A DNA stretch of 64,000 bases. Origin: Auanema rhodensis (Eukaryota > Nematoda > Chromadorea > Rhabditida > Rhabditidae). The translations under genes were made by a program, and so were the position numbers. The DNA is taken from the NCBI GenBank assembly GCA_964057225.1, contig OZ059895.1, positions 2,728,001 to 2,792,000 of the forward strand, given 5' to 3'. Below the pieces are notes generated by a model, which had not been told where the DNA came from, ran no database searches, and saw nothing but the letters and a program-made list of their open reading frames with translations. Shown piece by piece: positions 51,985-64,000 of the stretch (positions within the stretch are counted from its first letter, which is position 1; every line of letters starts with the position of its first letter).

Positions 51985-54575
51985 CAGAACATGTGATCAC
52001 ATTCCAATATTTTTGTATCTATCTTGTAAAGATAGTAATATATCATATGTTGAACACTATGTTGGAAAGATTTTAATTCAGATTTTTTCAACTTTCACTC
52101 AGTTTGTTTTCTAAACTTTGATTGAGAACCTTGTTGTTTGTACACCCATAAAATATACGCAGCACAGGTTACCCTTAAATAATGAACTGACCGACTAATC
52201 AGACATGGATCTTTCCTAGTTCTGTTGCTTGAATGGATGTTTTCCTACGTAGGCTAGTAAAACATGCCCTTCAAAGCATCAGAACATGTGATCACATTCC
52301 AATTTTTTTGTATCTATCTTGTAAAGATAGTAATATATCATATGTTGAACACTATGTTGGAAAGATTTTAATTCAGATTTTTGAACTTTTATTCAGTTTG
52401 TTTTTTAAACTTTGATTAAGAACTTTGATTTTTGAACACCCATAAATTATACGCAGCACAGGTTACCCTTAATTAATGAACTGACCGACTAATCAGACAT
52501 GGATCTTTCCAAGTTCTGTTGCTTGAACGGATGTTTTCCTACGAAGGCTAGTAAAACATGCCCTTCAAAGCATCAGAACATGTGATCACATTCCAATATT
52601 TTTGTATCTATCTTGTAAAGATAGTAATATATCATATGTTGAACACTATGTTGGAAAGATTTTAATTCGGTTTTTTTTCAACTTTCACTCAGTTTGTTTT
52701 CTTAACTTTGATTAAGAACCTTGAGTTTTGTACACCCATAAATTATACGCAGCACAGGTTACCCTTAAATAATGAACTGACCGACTAATCAGACATGGAT
52801 CTTTCCTAGTTCTGTTGCTTGAATGGATGTTTTCCTACGTAGGCTAGTAAAACATGCCCTTCAAAGCATCATAACATGTGATCACATTCCAATATTTTTG
52901 TATCTATCTTGTAAAGATAGTAATATATCATATGTTGAACACTATGTTGGAAAGATTTTAATTCAGATTTTTTCAACTTTTATTCAGTTTCTTTTTCAAA
53001 CTTTGATTAAGAACTTTGATTTTCGTACACCCATAAATTATACGCAGCACAGGTTACCCTTAATTAATGAACTGACCGACTAATCAGACATGGATCTTTC
53101 CAAGTTCTGTTGCTTGAACGGATGTTTTCCTACGTAGGCTAGTAAAACATGCCCTTCAAAGCATCAGAACATGTGATCACATTCCAATATTTTTGTATCT
53201 ATCTTGTAAAGATAGTAATATATCATATGTTGAACACTATGTTGGAAAGATTTTAAATCAGATTTTCTCAACTTTCACTCAGTTTGTTTTCTTAACTTTG
53301 ATTAAGAATCTTGTTGTTCGTACACCCATAAAATATACGCAGCACAGGTTACCCTTAAATAATGAACTGACCGACTAATCAGACATGGATCTTTCAAAGT
53401 TCTGTTGCTTGAACGGATGTTTTCCTACGTAGGCTAGTAAAACATGCCCTTCAAAGCATCAGAACATGTGATCAAATTCCAATTTTTTTGTATCTATCTT
53501 GTAAAGATAGTAATATATCATATGTTGAACACTATGTTGGAAAAATTTTCAATCAGATTTTTTAATTTTTATTCAGTTTGTTTTTTAAACTTTGATTAAG
53601 AACTTTGATTTTTGTTTACCCATAAATTATACGCAGCACAGGTTACCCTTAAATAATGAACTGACCGACTAATCAGACATGGATCTTTCCAAGTTCTGTT
53701 GCTTGAACGGATGTTTTCCTACGTAGGCTAGTAAAACATGCCCTTCAAAGCATCAGAACATGTGATCACATTCCAATTTTTTTGTATCTATCTTGTAAAG
53801 ATAGTAATATATCATATGTTGAACACTATGTTGGAAAGATTTTAATTCAGATTTTTTCAACTTTCACTCAGTTTGTTTTCTAAACTTTGATTAAGAACCT
53901 TGTTGTTTGTACACCCATAAAATATACGCAGCACAGGTTACCCTTAAATAATGAACTGACCGACTAATCAGACATGGATCTTTCCTAGTTCTGTTGCTTG
54001 AATGGATGTTTTCCTACGTAGGCTAGTAAAACATGCCTTTCAAAGCATCAGAACATGTGATCAAATTCCAATTTTTTTGTATCTATCTTGTAAAGATAGT
54101 AATATATCATATGTTGAACACTATGTTGGAAAGATTTTCGTTCAGATTTTTTAATTTTTATTCAGTTTGTTTTTTAAACTTTGATTAAGAACTTTGATTT
54201 TTGTACACCCATAAATTATACGCAGCACAGGTTACCGTTAAATAATGAACTGACCGACTAATCAGACATGGATCTTTCCAAGTTCTGTTGCTTGAACGGA
54301 TGTTTTCCTACGTAGGCTAGTAAAACATGCCCTTCAAAGCATCAGAACATGTGATCACATTCCAATTTTTTTGTATCTATCTTGTAAAGATAGTAATATA
54401 TCATATGTTGAACACTATGTTGGAAAGATTTTAATTCAGATCCATAAAATATACGCAGCACAGGTTACCCTTAAATAATGAACTGACCGACTAATCAGAC
54501 ATGGATCTTTCCTAGTTCTGTTGCTTGAATGGATGTTTTCCTACGTAGGCTAGTAAAACATGCCCTTCAAAGCAT
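51985..54575. repeat. B higher-order repeat, copy 1 (9 units, 2591 bp)
   Basis: Unit lengths are 295, 294, 296, 295, 295, 294, 295, 294 and 233. Diagnostic bases: unit 1 gattgagaacc; unit 2 tttttgaac; unit 3 cctacgaagg before it and ttcggtttt; unit 4 catcataacatg and cagtttctttttc; unit 5 ttaaatcagattttc; unit 6 gaaaaattttcaatc; unit 7 a standard form; unit 8 gattttcgttcag and ggttaccgtt; unit 9 the 62-bp deletion. This is a convenient reference copy. Confidence 0.93.
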
Positions 54576-57166
54576 CAGAACATGTGATCACATTCCAATA
54601 TTTTTGTATCTATCTTGTAAAGATAGTAATATATCATATGTTGAACACTATGTTGGAAAGATTTTAATTCAGATTTTTTCAACTTTCACTCAGTTTGTTT
54701 TCTAAACTTTGATTGAGAACCTTGTTGTTTGTACACCCATAAAATATACGCAGCACAGGTTACCCTTAAATAATGAACTGACCGACTAATCAGACATGGA
54801 TCTTTCCTAGTTCTGTTGCTTGAATGGATGTTTTCCTACGTAGGCTAGTAAAACATGCCCTTCAAAGCATCAGAACATGTGATCACATTCCAATTTTTTT
54901 GTATCTATCTTGTAAAGATAGTAATATATCATATGTTGAACACTATGTTGGAAAGATTTTAATTCAGATTTTTGAACTTTTATTCAGTTTGTTTTTTAAA
55001 CTTTGATTAAGAACTTTGATTTTTGAACACCCATAAATTATACGCAGCACAGGTTACCCTTAATTAATGAACTGACCGACTAATCAGACATGGATCTTTC
55101 CAAGTTCTGTTGCTTGAACGGATGTTTTCCTACGAAGGCTAGTAAAACATGCCCTTCAAAGCATCAGAACATGTGATCACATTCCAATATTTTTGTATCT
55201 ATCTTGTAAAGATAGTAATATATCATATGTTGAACACTATGTTGGAAAGATTTTAATTCGGTTTTTTTTCAACTTTCACTCAGTTTGTTTTCTTAACTTT
55301 GATTAAGAACCTTGAGTTTTGTACACCCATAAATTATACGCAGCACAGGTTACCCTTAAATAATGAACTGACCGACTAATCAGACATGGATCTTTCCTAG
55401 TTCTGTTGCTTGAATGGATGTTTTCCTACGTAGGCTAGTAAAACATGCCCTTCAAAGCATCATAACATGTGATCACATTCCAATATTTTTGTATCTATCT
55501 TGTAAAGATAGTAATATATCATATGTTGAACACTATGTTGGAAAGATTTTAATTCAGATTTTTTCAACTTTTATTCAGTTTCTTTTTCAAACTTTGATTA
55601 AGAACTTTGATTTTCGTACACCCATAAATTATACGCAGCACAGGTTACCCTTAATTAATGAACTGACCGACTAATCAGACATGGATCTTTCCAAGTTCTG
55701 TTGCTTGAACGGATGTTTTCCTACGTAGGCTAGTAAAACATGCCCTTCAAAGCATCAGAACATGTGATCACATTCCAATATTTTTGTATCTATCTTGTAA
55801 AGATAGTAATATATCATATGTTGAACACTATGTTGGAAAGATTTTAAATCAGATTTTCTCAACTTTCACTCAGTTTGTTTTCTTAACTTTGATTAAGAAT
55901 CTTGTTGTTCGTACACCCATAAAATATACGCAGCACAGGTTACCCTTAAATAATGAACTGACCGACTAATCAGACATGGATCTTTCAAAGTTCTGTTGCT
56001 TGAACGGATGTTTTCCTACGTAGGCTAGTAAAACATGCCCTTCAAAGCATCAGAACATGTGATCAAATTCCAATTTTTTTGTATCTATCTTGTAAAGATA
56101 GTAATATATCATATGTTGAACACTATGTTGGAAAAATTTTCAATCAGATTTTTTAATTTTTATTCAGTTTGTTTTTTAAACTTTGATTAAGAACTTTGAT
56201 TTTTGTTTACCCATAAATTATACGCAGCACAGGTTACCCTTAAATAATGAACTGACCGACTAATCAGACATGGATCTTTCCAAGTTCTGTTGCTTGAACG
56301 GATGTTTTCCTACGTAGGCTAGTAAAACATGCCCTTCAAAGCATCAGAACATGTGATCACATTCCAATTTTTTTGTATCTATCTTGTAAAGAAAGTAATA
56401 TATCATATGTTGAACACTATGTTGGAAAGATTTTAATTCAGATTTTTTCAACTTTCACTCAGTTTGTTTTCTAAACTTTGATTAAGAACCTTGTTGTTTG
56501 TACACCCATAAAATATACGCAGCACAGGTTACCCTTAAATAATGAACTGACCGACTAATCAGACATGGATCTTTCCTAGTTCTGTTGCTTGAATGGATGT
56601 TTTCCTACGTAGGCTAGTAAAACATGCCTTTCAAAGCATCAGAACATGTGATCAAATTCCAATTTTTTTGTATCTATCTTGTAAAGATAGTAATATATCA
56701 TATGTTGAACACTATGTTGGAAAGATTTTCGTTCAGATTTTTTAATTTTTATTCAGTTTGTTTTTTAAACTTTGATTAAGAACTTTGATTTTTGTACACC
56801 CATAAATTATACGCAGCACAGGTTACCGTTAAATAATGAACTGACCGACTAATCAGACATGGATCTTTCCAAGTTCTGTTGCTTGAACGGATGTTTTCCT
56901 ACGTAGGCTAGTAAAACATGCCCTTCAAAGCATCAGAACATGTGATCACATTCCAATTTTTTTGTATCTATCTTGTAAAGATAGTAATATATCATATGTT
57001 GAACACTATGTTGGAAAGATTTTAATTCAGATCCATAAAATATACGCAGCACAGGTTACCCTTAAATAATGAACTGACCGACTAATCAGACATGGATCTT
57101 TCCTAGTTCTGTTGCTTGAATGGATGTTTTCCTACGTAGGCTAGTAAAACATGCCCTTCAAAGCAT
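54576..57166. repeat. B higher-order repeat, copy 2 (9 units, 2591 bp)
   Basis: Same unit order and lengths as copy 1, offset by 2591 bp. The one difference I noticed is aaagaaag near 56390 where copy 1 has aaagatag. Such high identity indicates a very recent duplication. Confidence 0.93.
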
Positions 57167-60100
57167 CAGAACATGTGATCACATTCCAATATTTTTGTAT
57201 CTATCTTGTAAAGATAGTAATATATCATATGTTGAACACTATGTTGGAAAGATTTTAATTCAGATTTTTTCAACTTTCACTCAGTTTGTTTTCTAAACTT
57301 TGATTGAGAACCTTGTTGTTTGTACACCCATAAAATATACGCAGCACAGGTTACCCTTAAATAATGAACTGACCGACTAATCAGACATGGATCTTTCCTA
57401 GTTCTGTTGCTTGAATGGATGTTTTCCTACGTAGGCTAGTAAAACATGCCCTTCAAAGCATCAGAACATGTGATCACATTCCAATTTTTTTGTATCTATC
57501 TTGTAAAGATAGTAATATATCATATGTTGAACACTATGTTGGAAAGATTTTAATTCAGATTTTTGAACTTTTATTCAGTTTGTTTTTTAAACTTTGATTA
57601 AGAACTTTGATTTTTGAACACCCATAAATTATACGCAGCACAGGTTACCCTTAATTAATGAACTGACCGACTAATCAGACATGGATCTTTCCAAGTTCTG
57701 TTGCTTGAACGGATGTTTTCCTACGAAGGCTAGTAAAACATGCCCTTCAAAGCATCAGAACATGTGATCACATTCCAATATTTTTGTATCTATCTTGTAA
57801 AGATAGTAATATATCATATGTTGAACACTATGTTGGAAAGATTTTAATTCGGTTTTTTTTCAACTTTCACTCAGTTTGTTTTCTTAACTTTGATTAAGAA
57901 CCTTGAGTTTTGTACACCCATAAATTATACGCAGCACAGGTTACCCTTAAATAATGAACTGACCGACTAATCAGACATGGATCTTTCCTAGTTCTGTTGC
58001 TTGAATGGATGTTTTCCTACGTAGGCTAGTAAAACATGCCCTTCAAAGCATCATAACATGTGATCACATTCCAATATTTTTGTATCTATCTTGTAAAGAT
58101 AGTAATATATCATATGTTGAACACTATGTTGGAAAGATTTTAATTCAGATTTTTTCAACTTTTATTCAGTTTCTTTTTCAAACTTTGATTAAGAACTTTG
58201 ATTTTCGTACACCCATAAATTATACGCAGCACAGGTTACCCTTAATTAATGAACTGACCGACTAATCAGACATGGATCTTTCCAAGTTCTGTTGCTTGAA
58301 CGGATGTTTTCCTACGTAGGCTAGTAAAACATGCCCTTCAAAGCATCAGAACATGTGATCACATTCCAATATTTTTGTATCTATCTTGTAAAGATAGTAA
58401 TATATCATATGTTGAACACTATGTTGGAAAGATTTTAAATCAGATTTTCTCAACTTTCACTCAGTTTGTTTTCTTAACTTTGATTAAGAATCTTGTTGTT
58501 CGTACACCCATAAAATATACGCAGCACAGGTTACCCTTAAATAATGAACTGACCGACTAATCAGACATGGATCTTTCAAAGTTCTGTTGCTTGAACGGAT
58601 GTTTTCCTACGTAGGCTAGTAAAACATGCCCTTCAAAGCATCAGAACATGTGATCAAATTCCAATTTTTTTGTATCTATCTTGTAAAGATAGTAATATAT
58701 CATATGTTGAACACTATGTTGGAAAAATTTTCATTCAGATTTTTTAATTTTTATTCAGTTTGTTTTTTAAACTTTGATTAAGAACTTTGATTTTTGTTTA
58801 CCCATAAATTATACGCAGCACAGGTTACCCTTAAATAATGAACTGACCGACTAATCAGACATGGATCTTTCCTAGTTCTGTTGCTTGAATGGATGTTTTC
58901 CTACGTAGGCTAGTAAAACATGCCCTTCAAAGCATCAGAACATGTGATCACATTCCAATATTTTTGTATCTATCTTGTAAAGATAGTAATATATCATATG
59001 TTGAACACTATGTTGGAAACATTTTAATTCAGATTTTTTCAACTTTTATTCAGTTTCTTTTTCAAACTTTGATTAAGAACTTTGATTTTCGTACACCCAT
59101 AAATTATACGCAGCACAGGTTACCCTTAATTAATGAACTGACCGACTAATCAGACATGGATCTTTCCAAGTTCTGTTGCTTGAACGGATGTTTTCCTACG
59201 TAGGCTAGTAAAACATGCCCTTCAAAGCATCAGAACATGTGATCACATTCCAATATTTTTGTATCTATCTTGTAAAGATAGTAATATATCATATGTTGAA
59301 CACTATGTTGGAAAGATTTTAAATCAGATTTTCTCAACTTTCACTCAGTTTGTTTTCTTAACTTTGATTAAGAATCTTGTTGTTCGTACACCCATAAAAT
59401 ATACGCAGCACAGGTTACCCTTAAATAATGAACTGACCGACTAATCAGACATGGATCTTTCAAAGTTCTGTTGCTTGAACGGATGTTTTCCTACGTAGGC
59501 TAGTAAAACATGCCCTTCAAAGCATCAGAACATGTGATCAAATTCCAATTTTTTTGTATCTATCTTGTAAAGATAGTAATATATCATATGTTGAACACTA
59601 TGTTGGAAAAATTTTCATTCAGATTTTTTAATTTTTATTCAGTTTGTTTTTTAAACTTTGATTTTTGTTTACCCATAAATTATACGCAGCACAGGTTACC
59701 CTTAAATAATGAACTGACCGACTAATCAGACATGGATCTTTCCAAGTTCTGTTGCTTGAACGGATGTTTTCCTACGTAGGCTAGTAAAACATGCCCTTCA
59801 AAGCATCAGAACATGTGATCACATTCCAATTTTTTTGTATCTATCTTGTAAAGATAGTAATATATCATATGTTGAACACTATGTTGGAAAGATTTTAATT
59901 CAGATTTTTTCAACTTTCACTCAGTTTGTTTTCTAAACTTTGATTAAGAACCTTGTTGTTTGTACACCCATAAAATATACGCAGCACAGGTTACCCTTAA
60001 ATAATGAACTGACCGACTAATCAGACATGGATCTTTCCTAGTTCTGTTGCTTGAATGGATGTTTTCCTACGTAGGCTAGTAAAACATGCCTTTCAAAGCA

Positions 60101-60628
60101 TCAGAACATGTGATCAAATTCCAATTTTTTTGTATCTATCTTGTAAAGATAGTAATATATCATATGTTGAACACTATGTTGGAAAGATTTTCGTTCAGAT
60201 TTTTTAATTTTTATTCAGTTTGTTTTTTAAACTTTGATTAAGAACTTTGATTTTTGTACACCCATAAATTATACGCAGCACAGGTTACCCTTAAATAATG
60301 AACTGACCGACTAATCAGACATGGATCTTTCCAAGTTCTGTTGCTTGAACGGATGTTTTCCTACGTAGGCTAGTAAAACATGCCCTTCAAAGCATCAGAA
60401 CATGTGATCACATTCCAATTTTTTTGTATCTATCTTGTAAAGATAGTAATATATCATATGTTGAACACTATGTTGGAAAGATTTTAATTCAGATCCATAA
60501 AATATACGCAGCACAGGTTACCCTTAAATAATGAACTGACCGACTAATCAGACATGGATCTTTCCTAGTTCTGTTGCTTGAATGGATGTTTTCCTACGTA
60601 GGCTAGTAAAACATGCCCTTCAAAGCAT
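57167..60628. repeat. B higher-order repeat, copy 3, expanded (12 units, 3462 bp)
   Basis: Units 1-6 (57167-58935) are followed by a second set of types 4, 5 and 6 (58936-59806) before units 7-9. The extra trimer would be 884 bp but measures 871 because the unit at 59526 lost 13 bp between two ACTTTGATT copies. The repeated type-4 unit has private changes (catcagaacatg, ggaaacatttt). The type-8 unit reads ggttaccctt here, not ggttaccgtt. Confidence 0.9.
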
Positions 60629-61744
60629 CAGAACATGTGATCACATTCCAATATTTTTGTATCTATCTTGTAAAGATAGTAATATATCATATGTTGAACA
60701 CTATGTTGGAAAGATTTTAATTCAGATTTTTTCAACTTTCACTCAGTTTGTTTTCTAAACTTTGATTGAGAACCTTGTTGTTTGTACACCCATAAAATAT
60801 ACGCAGCACAGGTTACCCTTAAATAATGAACTGACCGACTAATCAGACATGGATCTTTCCTAGTTCTGTTGCTTGAATGGATGTTTTCCTACGTAGGCTA
60901 GTAAAACATGCCCTTCAAAGCATCAGAACATGTGATCACATTCCAATTTTTTTGTATCTATCTTGTAAAGATAGTAATATATCATATGTTGAACACTATG
61001 TTGGAAAGATTTTAATTCAGATTTTCGAACTTTTATTCAGTTTGTTTTTTAAACTTTGATTAAGAACTTTGATTTTTGTACACCCATAAATTATACGCAG
61101 CACAGGTTACCCTTAATTAATGAACTGACCGACTAATCAGACATGGATCTTTCCAAGTTCTGTTGCTTGAACGGATGTTTTCCTACGAAGGCTAGTAAAA
61201 CATGCCCTTCAAAGCATCAGAACATGTGATCACATTCCAATTTTTTTGTATCTATCTTGTAAAGATAGTAATATATCATATGTTGAACACTATGTTGGAA
61301 AAATTTTCATTCAGATTTTTTAATTTTTATTCAGTTTGTTTTTTAAACTTTGATTAAGAACTTTGATTTTTGTTTACCCATAAATTATACGCAGCACAGG
61401 TTACCCTTAAATAATGAACTGACCGACTAATCAGACATTGATCTTTCCTAGTTCTGTTGCTTGAATGGATGTTTTCCTACGTAGGCTAGTAAAACATGCC
61501 TTTCAAAGCATCAGAACATGTGATCAAATTCCAATTTTTTTGTATCTATCTTGTAAAGATAGTAATATATCATATGTTGAACACTATGTTGGAAAGATTT
61601 TAATTCAGATCCATAAAATATACGCAGCACAGGTTACCCTTAAATAATGAACTGACCGACTAATCAGACATGGATCTTTCCTAGTTCTGTTGCTTGAATG
61701 GATGTTTTCCTACGTAGGCTAGTAAAACATGCCCTTCAAAGCAT
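60629..61744. repeat. B higher-order repeat, copy 4, contracted (4 units, 1116 bp)
   Basis: Units start at 60629 (type 1), 60924 (type 2 with tttcgaac as in copy 0), 61218 (a type 3/6 hybrid: cctacgaagg and cacattcc on the left, gaaaaattttcattc on the right) and 61512 (a type 8/9 hybrid: catgcctttc and caaattcc on the left, the 62-bp deletion on the right). These hybrids are the expected products of unequal crossing over within monomers. Confidence 0.87.
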
Positions 61745-63154
61745 CAGAACATGTGATCACATTCCAATATTTTTGTATCTATCTTGTAAAGATAGTAATA
61801 TATCATATGTTGAACACTATGTTGGAAAGATTTTAATTCAGATTTTTTCAACTTTCACTCAGTTTGTTTTCTAAACTTTGATTGAGAACCTTGTTGTTTG
61901 TACACCCATAAAATATACGCAGCACAGGTTACCCTTAAATAATGAACTGACCGACTAATCAGACATGGATCTTTCCTAGTTCTGTTGCTTGAATGGATGT
62001 TTTCCTACGTAGGCTAGTAAAACATGCCCTTCAAAGCATCAGAACATGTGATCACATTCCAATTTTTTTGTATCTATCTTGTAAAGATAGTAATATATCA
62101 TATGTTGAACACTATGTTGGAAAGATTTTAATTCAGATTTTCGAACTTTTATTCAGTTTGTTTTTTAAACTTTGATTAAGAACTTTGATTTTTGTACACC
62201 CATAAATTATACGCAGCACAGGTTACCCTTAATTAATGAACTGACCGACTAATCAGACATGGATCTTTCCAAGTTCTGTTGCTTGAACGGATGTTTTCCT
62301 ACGAAGGCTAGTAAAACATGCCCTTCAAAGCATCAGAACATGTGATCACATTCCAATTTTTTTGTATCTATCTTGTAAAGATAGTAATATATCATATGTT
62401 GAACACTATGTTGGAAAAATTTTCATTCAGATTTTTTAATTTTTATTCAGTTTGTTTTTTAAACTTTGATTAAGAACTTTGATTTTTGTTTACCCATAAA
62501 TTATACGCAGCACAGGTTACCCTTAAATAATGAACTGACCGACTAATCAGACATGGATCTTTCCTAGTTCTGTTGCTTGAATGGATGTTTTCCTACGTAG
62601 GCTAGTAAAACATGCCTTTCAAAGCATCAGAACATGTGATCAAATTCCAATTTTTTTGTATCTATCTTGTAAAGATAGTAATATATCATATGTTGAACAC
62701 TATGTTGGAAAGATTTTCGTTCAGATTTTTTAATTTTTATTCAGTTTGTTTTTTAAACTTTGATTAAGAACTTTGATTTTTGTACACCCATAAATTATAC
62801 GCAGCACAGGTTACCCTTAAATAATGAACTGACCGACTAATCAGACATGGATCTTTCCAAGTTCTGTTGCTTGAACGGATGTTTTCCTACGTAGGCTAGT
62901 AAAACATGCCCTTCAAAGCATCAGAACATGTGATCACATTCCAATTTTTTTGTATCTATCTTGTAAAGATAGTAATATATCATATGTTGAACACTATGTT
63001 GGAAAGATTTTAATTCAGATCCATAAAATATACGCAGCACAGGTTACCCTTAAATAATGAACTGACCGACTAATCAGACATGGATCTTTCCTAGTTCTGT
63101 TGCTTGAATGGATGTTTTCCTACGTAGGCTAGTAAAACATGCCCTTCAAAGCAT
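61745..63154. repeat. B higher-order repeat, copy 5, contracted (5 units, 1410 bp)
   Basis: Units start at 61745, 62040, 62334, 62628 and 62922, being types 1, 2, 3/6 hybrid, 8 and 9. It shares the 3/6 hybrid with copy 4 but keeps separate units 8 and 9, so copy 4 can be derived from this form by one further exchange. Confidence 0.87.
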
Positions 63155-64000
63155 CAGAACATGTGATCACATTCCAATATTTTTGTATCTATCTTGTAAA
63201 GATAGTAATATATCATATGTTGAACACTATGTTGGAAAGATTTTAATTCAGATTTTTTCAACTTTCACTCAGTTTGTTTTCTAAACTTTGATTGAGAACC
63301 TTGTTGTTTGTACACCCATAAAATATACGCAGCACAGGTTACCCTTAAATAATGAACTGACCGACTAATCAGACATGGATCTTTTCTAGTTCTGTTGCTT
63401 GAATGGATGTTTTCCTACGTAGGCTAGTAAAACATGCCCTTCAAAGCATCAGAACATGTGATCACATTCCAATTTTTTTGTATCTATCTTGTAAAGATAG
63501 TAATATATCATATGTTGAACACTATGTTGGAAAGATTTTAATTCAGATTTTCGAACTTTTATTCAGTTTGTTTTTTAAACTTTGATTAAGAACTTTGATT
63601 TTTGTACACCCATAAATTATACGCAGCACAGGTTACCCTTAATTAATGAACTGACCGACTAATCAGACATGGATCTTTCCAAGTTCTGTTGCTTGAACGG
63701 ATGTTTTCCTACGAAGGCTAGTAAAACATGCCCTTCAAAGCATCAGAACATGTGATCACATTCCAATATTTTTGTATCTATCTTGTAAAGATAGTAATAT
63801 ATCATATGTTGAACACTATGTTGGAAAGATTTTAATTCAGATTTTTTCAACTTTCACTCAGTTTGTTTTCTAAACTTTGATTAAGAACCTTGTTGTTTGT
63901 ACACCCATAAAATATACGCAGCACAGGTTACCCTTAAATAATGAACTGACCGACTAATCAGACATGGATCTTTCCTAGTTCTGTTGCTTGAATGGATGTT
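63155..64000. repeat. B higher-order repeat, copy 6, partial at window end
   Basis: Units at 63155 (type 1), 63450 (type 2, tttcgaac) and 63744 (cut off by the window). The last unit, with atatttttgtatc and gattaagaacc, is not the 3/6 hybrid of copies 4 and 5, so the arrangement changes again beyond the window. Confidence 0.85.

Larger units (their letters stand above)
49100..64000. repeat. Satellite B array, 294-296 bp monomer, 52 units
   Basis: The landmark cagaacatgtgatc recurs at 49100, 49394, 49689, 49983, 50279 and onwards to 63744, all in the same direction. Unit lengths are 294, 295 or 296 bp, with a recurring 233-bp deleted form and one 281-bp unit. The final unit is cut by the window end. 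I see no clear sequence relation to satellite A. All frames contain stops. Short open frames of 60-86 codons recur only because the DNA recurs: the ATG-initiated ones depend on the aatgg variant (cgg in other units) and have TGA directly upstream. Family unknown. Confidence 0.96.

Noticed and set aside
49100-64000. Satellite B as a decayed transposon or retroelement
   Set aside because: No terminal repeats, target-site duplications, or reverse transcriptase or transposase reading frames were seen.
1-64000. Naming the species or a known satellite family
   Set aside because: Neither monomer matches a family I can recall with confidence. A search against satellite and repeat databases would be decisive.

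Overview
The whole 64 kb is tandemly repeated satellite DNA. I see no protein-coding gene, no tRNA or rRNA, no CRISPR array and no transposable element. The long AT-rich arrays with nested higher-order repeats (HORs) point to a eukaryotic chromosome, probably centromeric, pericentromeric or other constitutive heterochromatin. I do not recognise either satellite family and cannot name the lineage; insects and plants both carry satellites of this style.

Layout. Positions 1-49099 are satellite A: 139 complete monomers plus one truncated monomer, head to tail, with a 351-bp period. Only four monomers depart from 351 bp, each by one base. Positions 49100-64000 are satellite B: 52 head-to-tail units, the last cut by the window end, with a 294-296 bp period and a recurrent 233-bp deleted form. 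The two families abut at a single-base junction (49099/49100) with nothing between them. Neither array contains an inverted monomer.

Satellite A has several HOR domains. 1-6318 is a regular 5-monomer HOR (1755 bp). 6319-18603 mixes variants in registers of 2, 5, 6 and 9 monomers. 18604-26676 holds another 5-monomer HOR with different diagnostic bases. 26677-29131 is a duplicated 1052-bp trimer. 29132-48787 consists of three large blocks that open with the same three-monomer cassette and pass through the same variant order; near the end a 2106-bp six-monomer unit is duplicated. Satellite B is a 9-unit HOR of 2591 bp (copies starting at 49394, 51985 and 54576). It expands to 3462 bp in the next copy, then contracts to 1116 and 1410 bp through visible hybrid monomers.

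Both monomers are rich in short dyad symmetries. In A the largest is an imperfect stem spanning about 70 bp, and the A/B junction falls in the loop of another A hairpin. The short ORFs in B recur only because the DNA recurs, so I do not call them genes. The most informative content is structural: the junction, the HOR history and the dyads. I found no new enzymatic or defence system. Any centromere role is inference.
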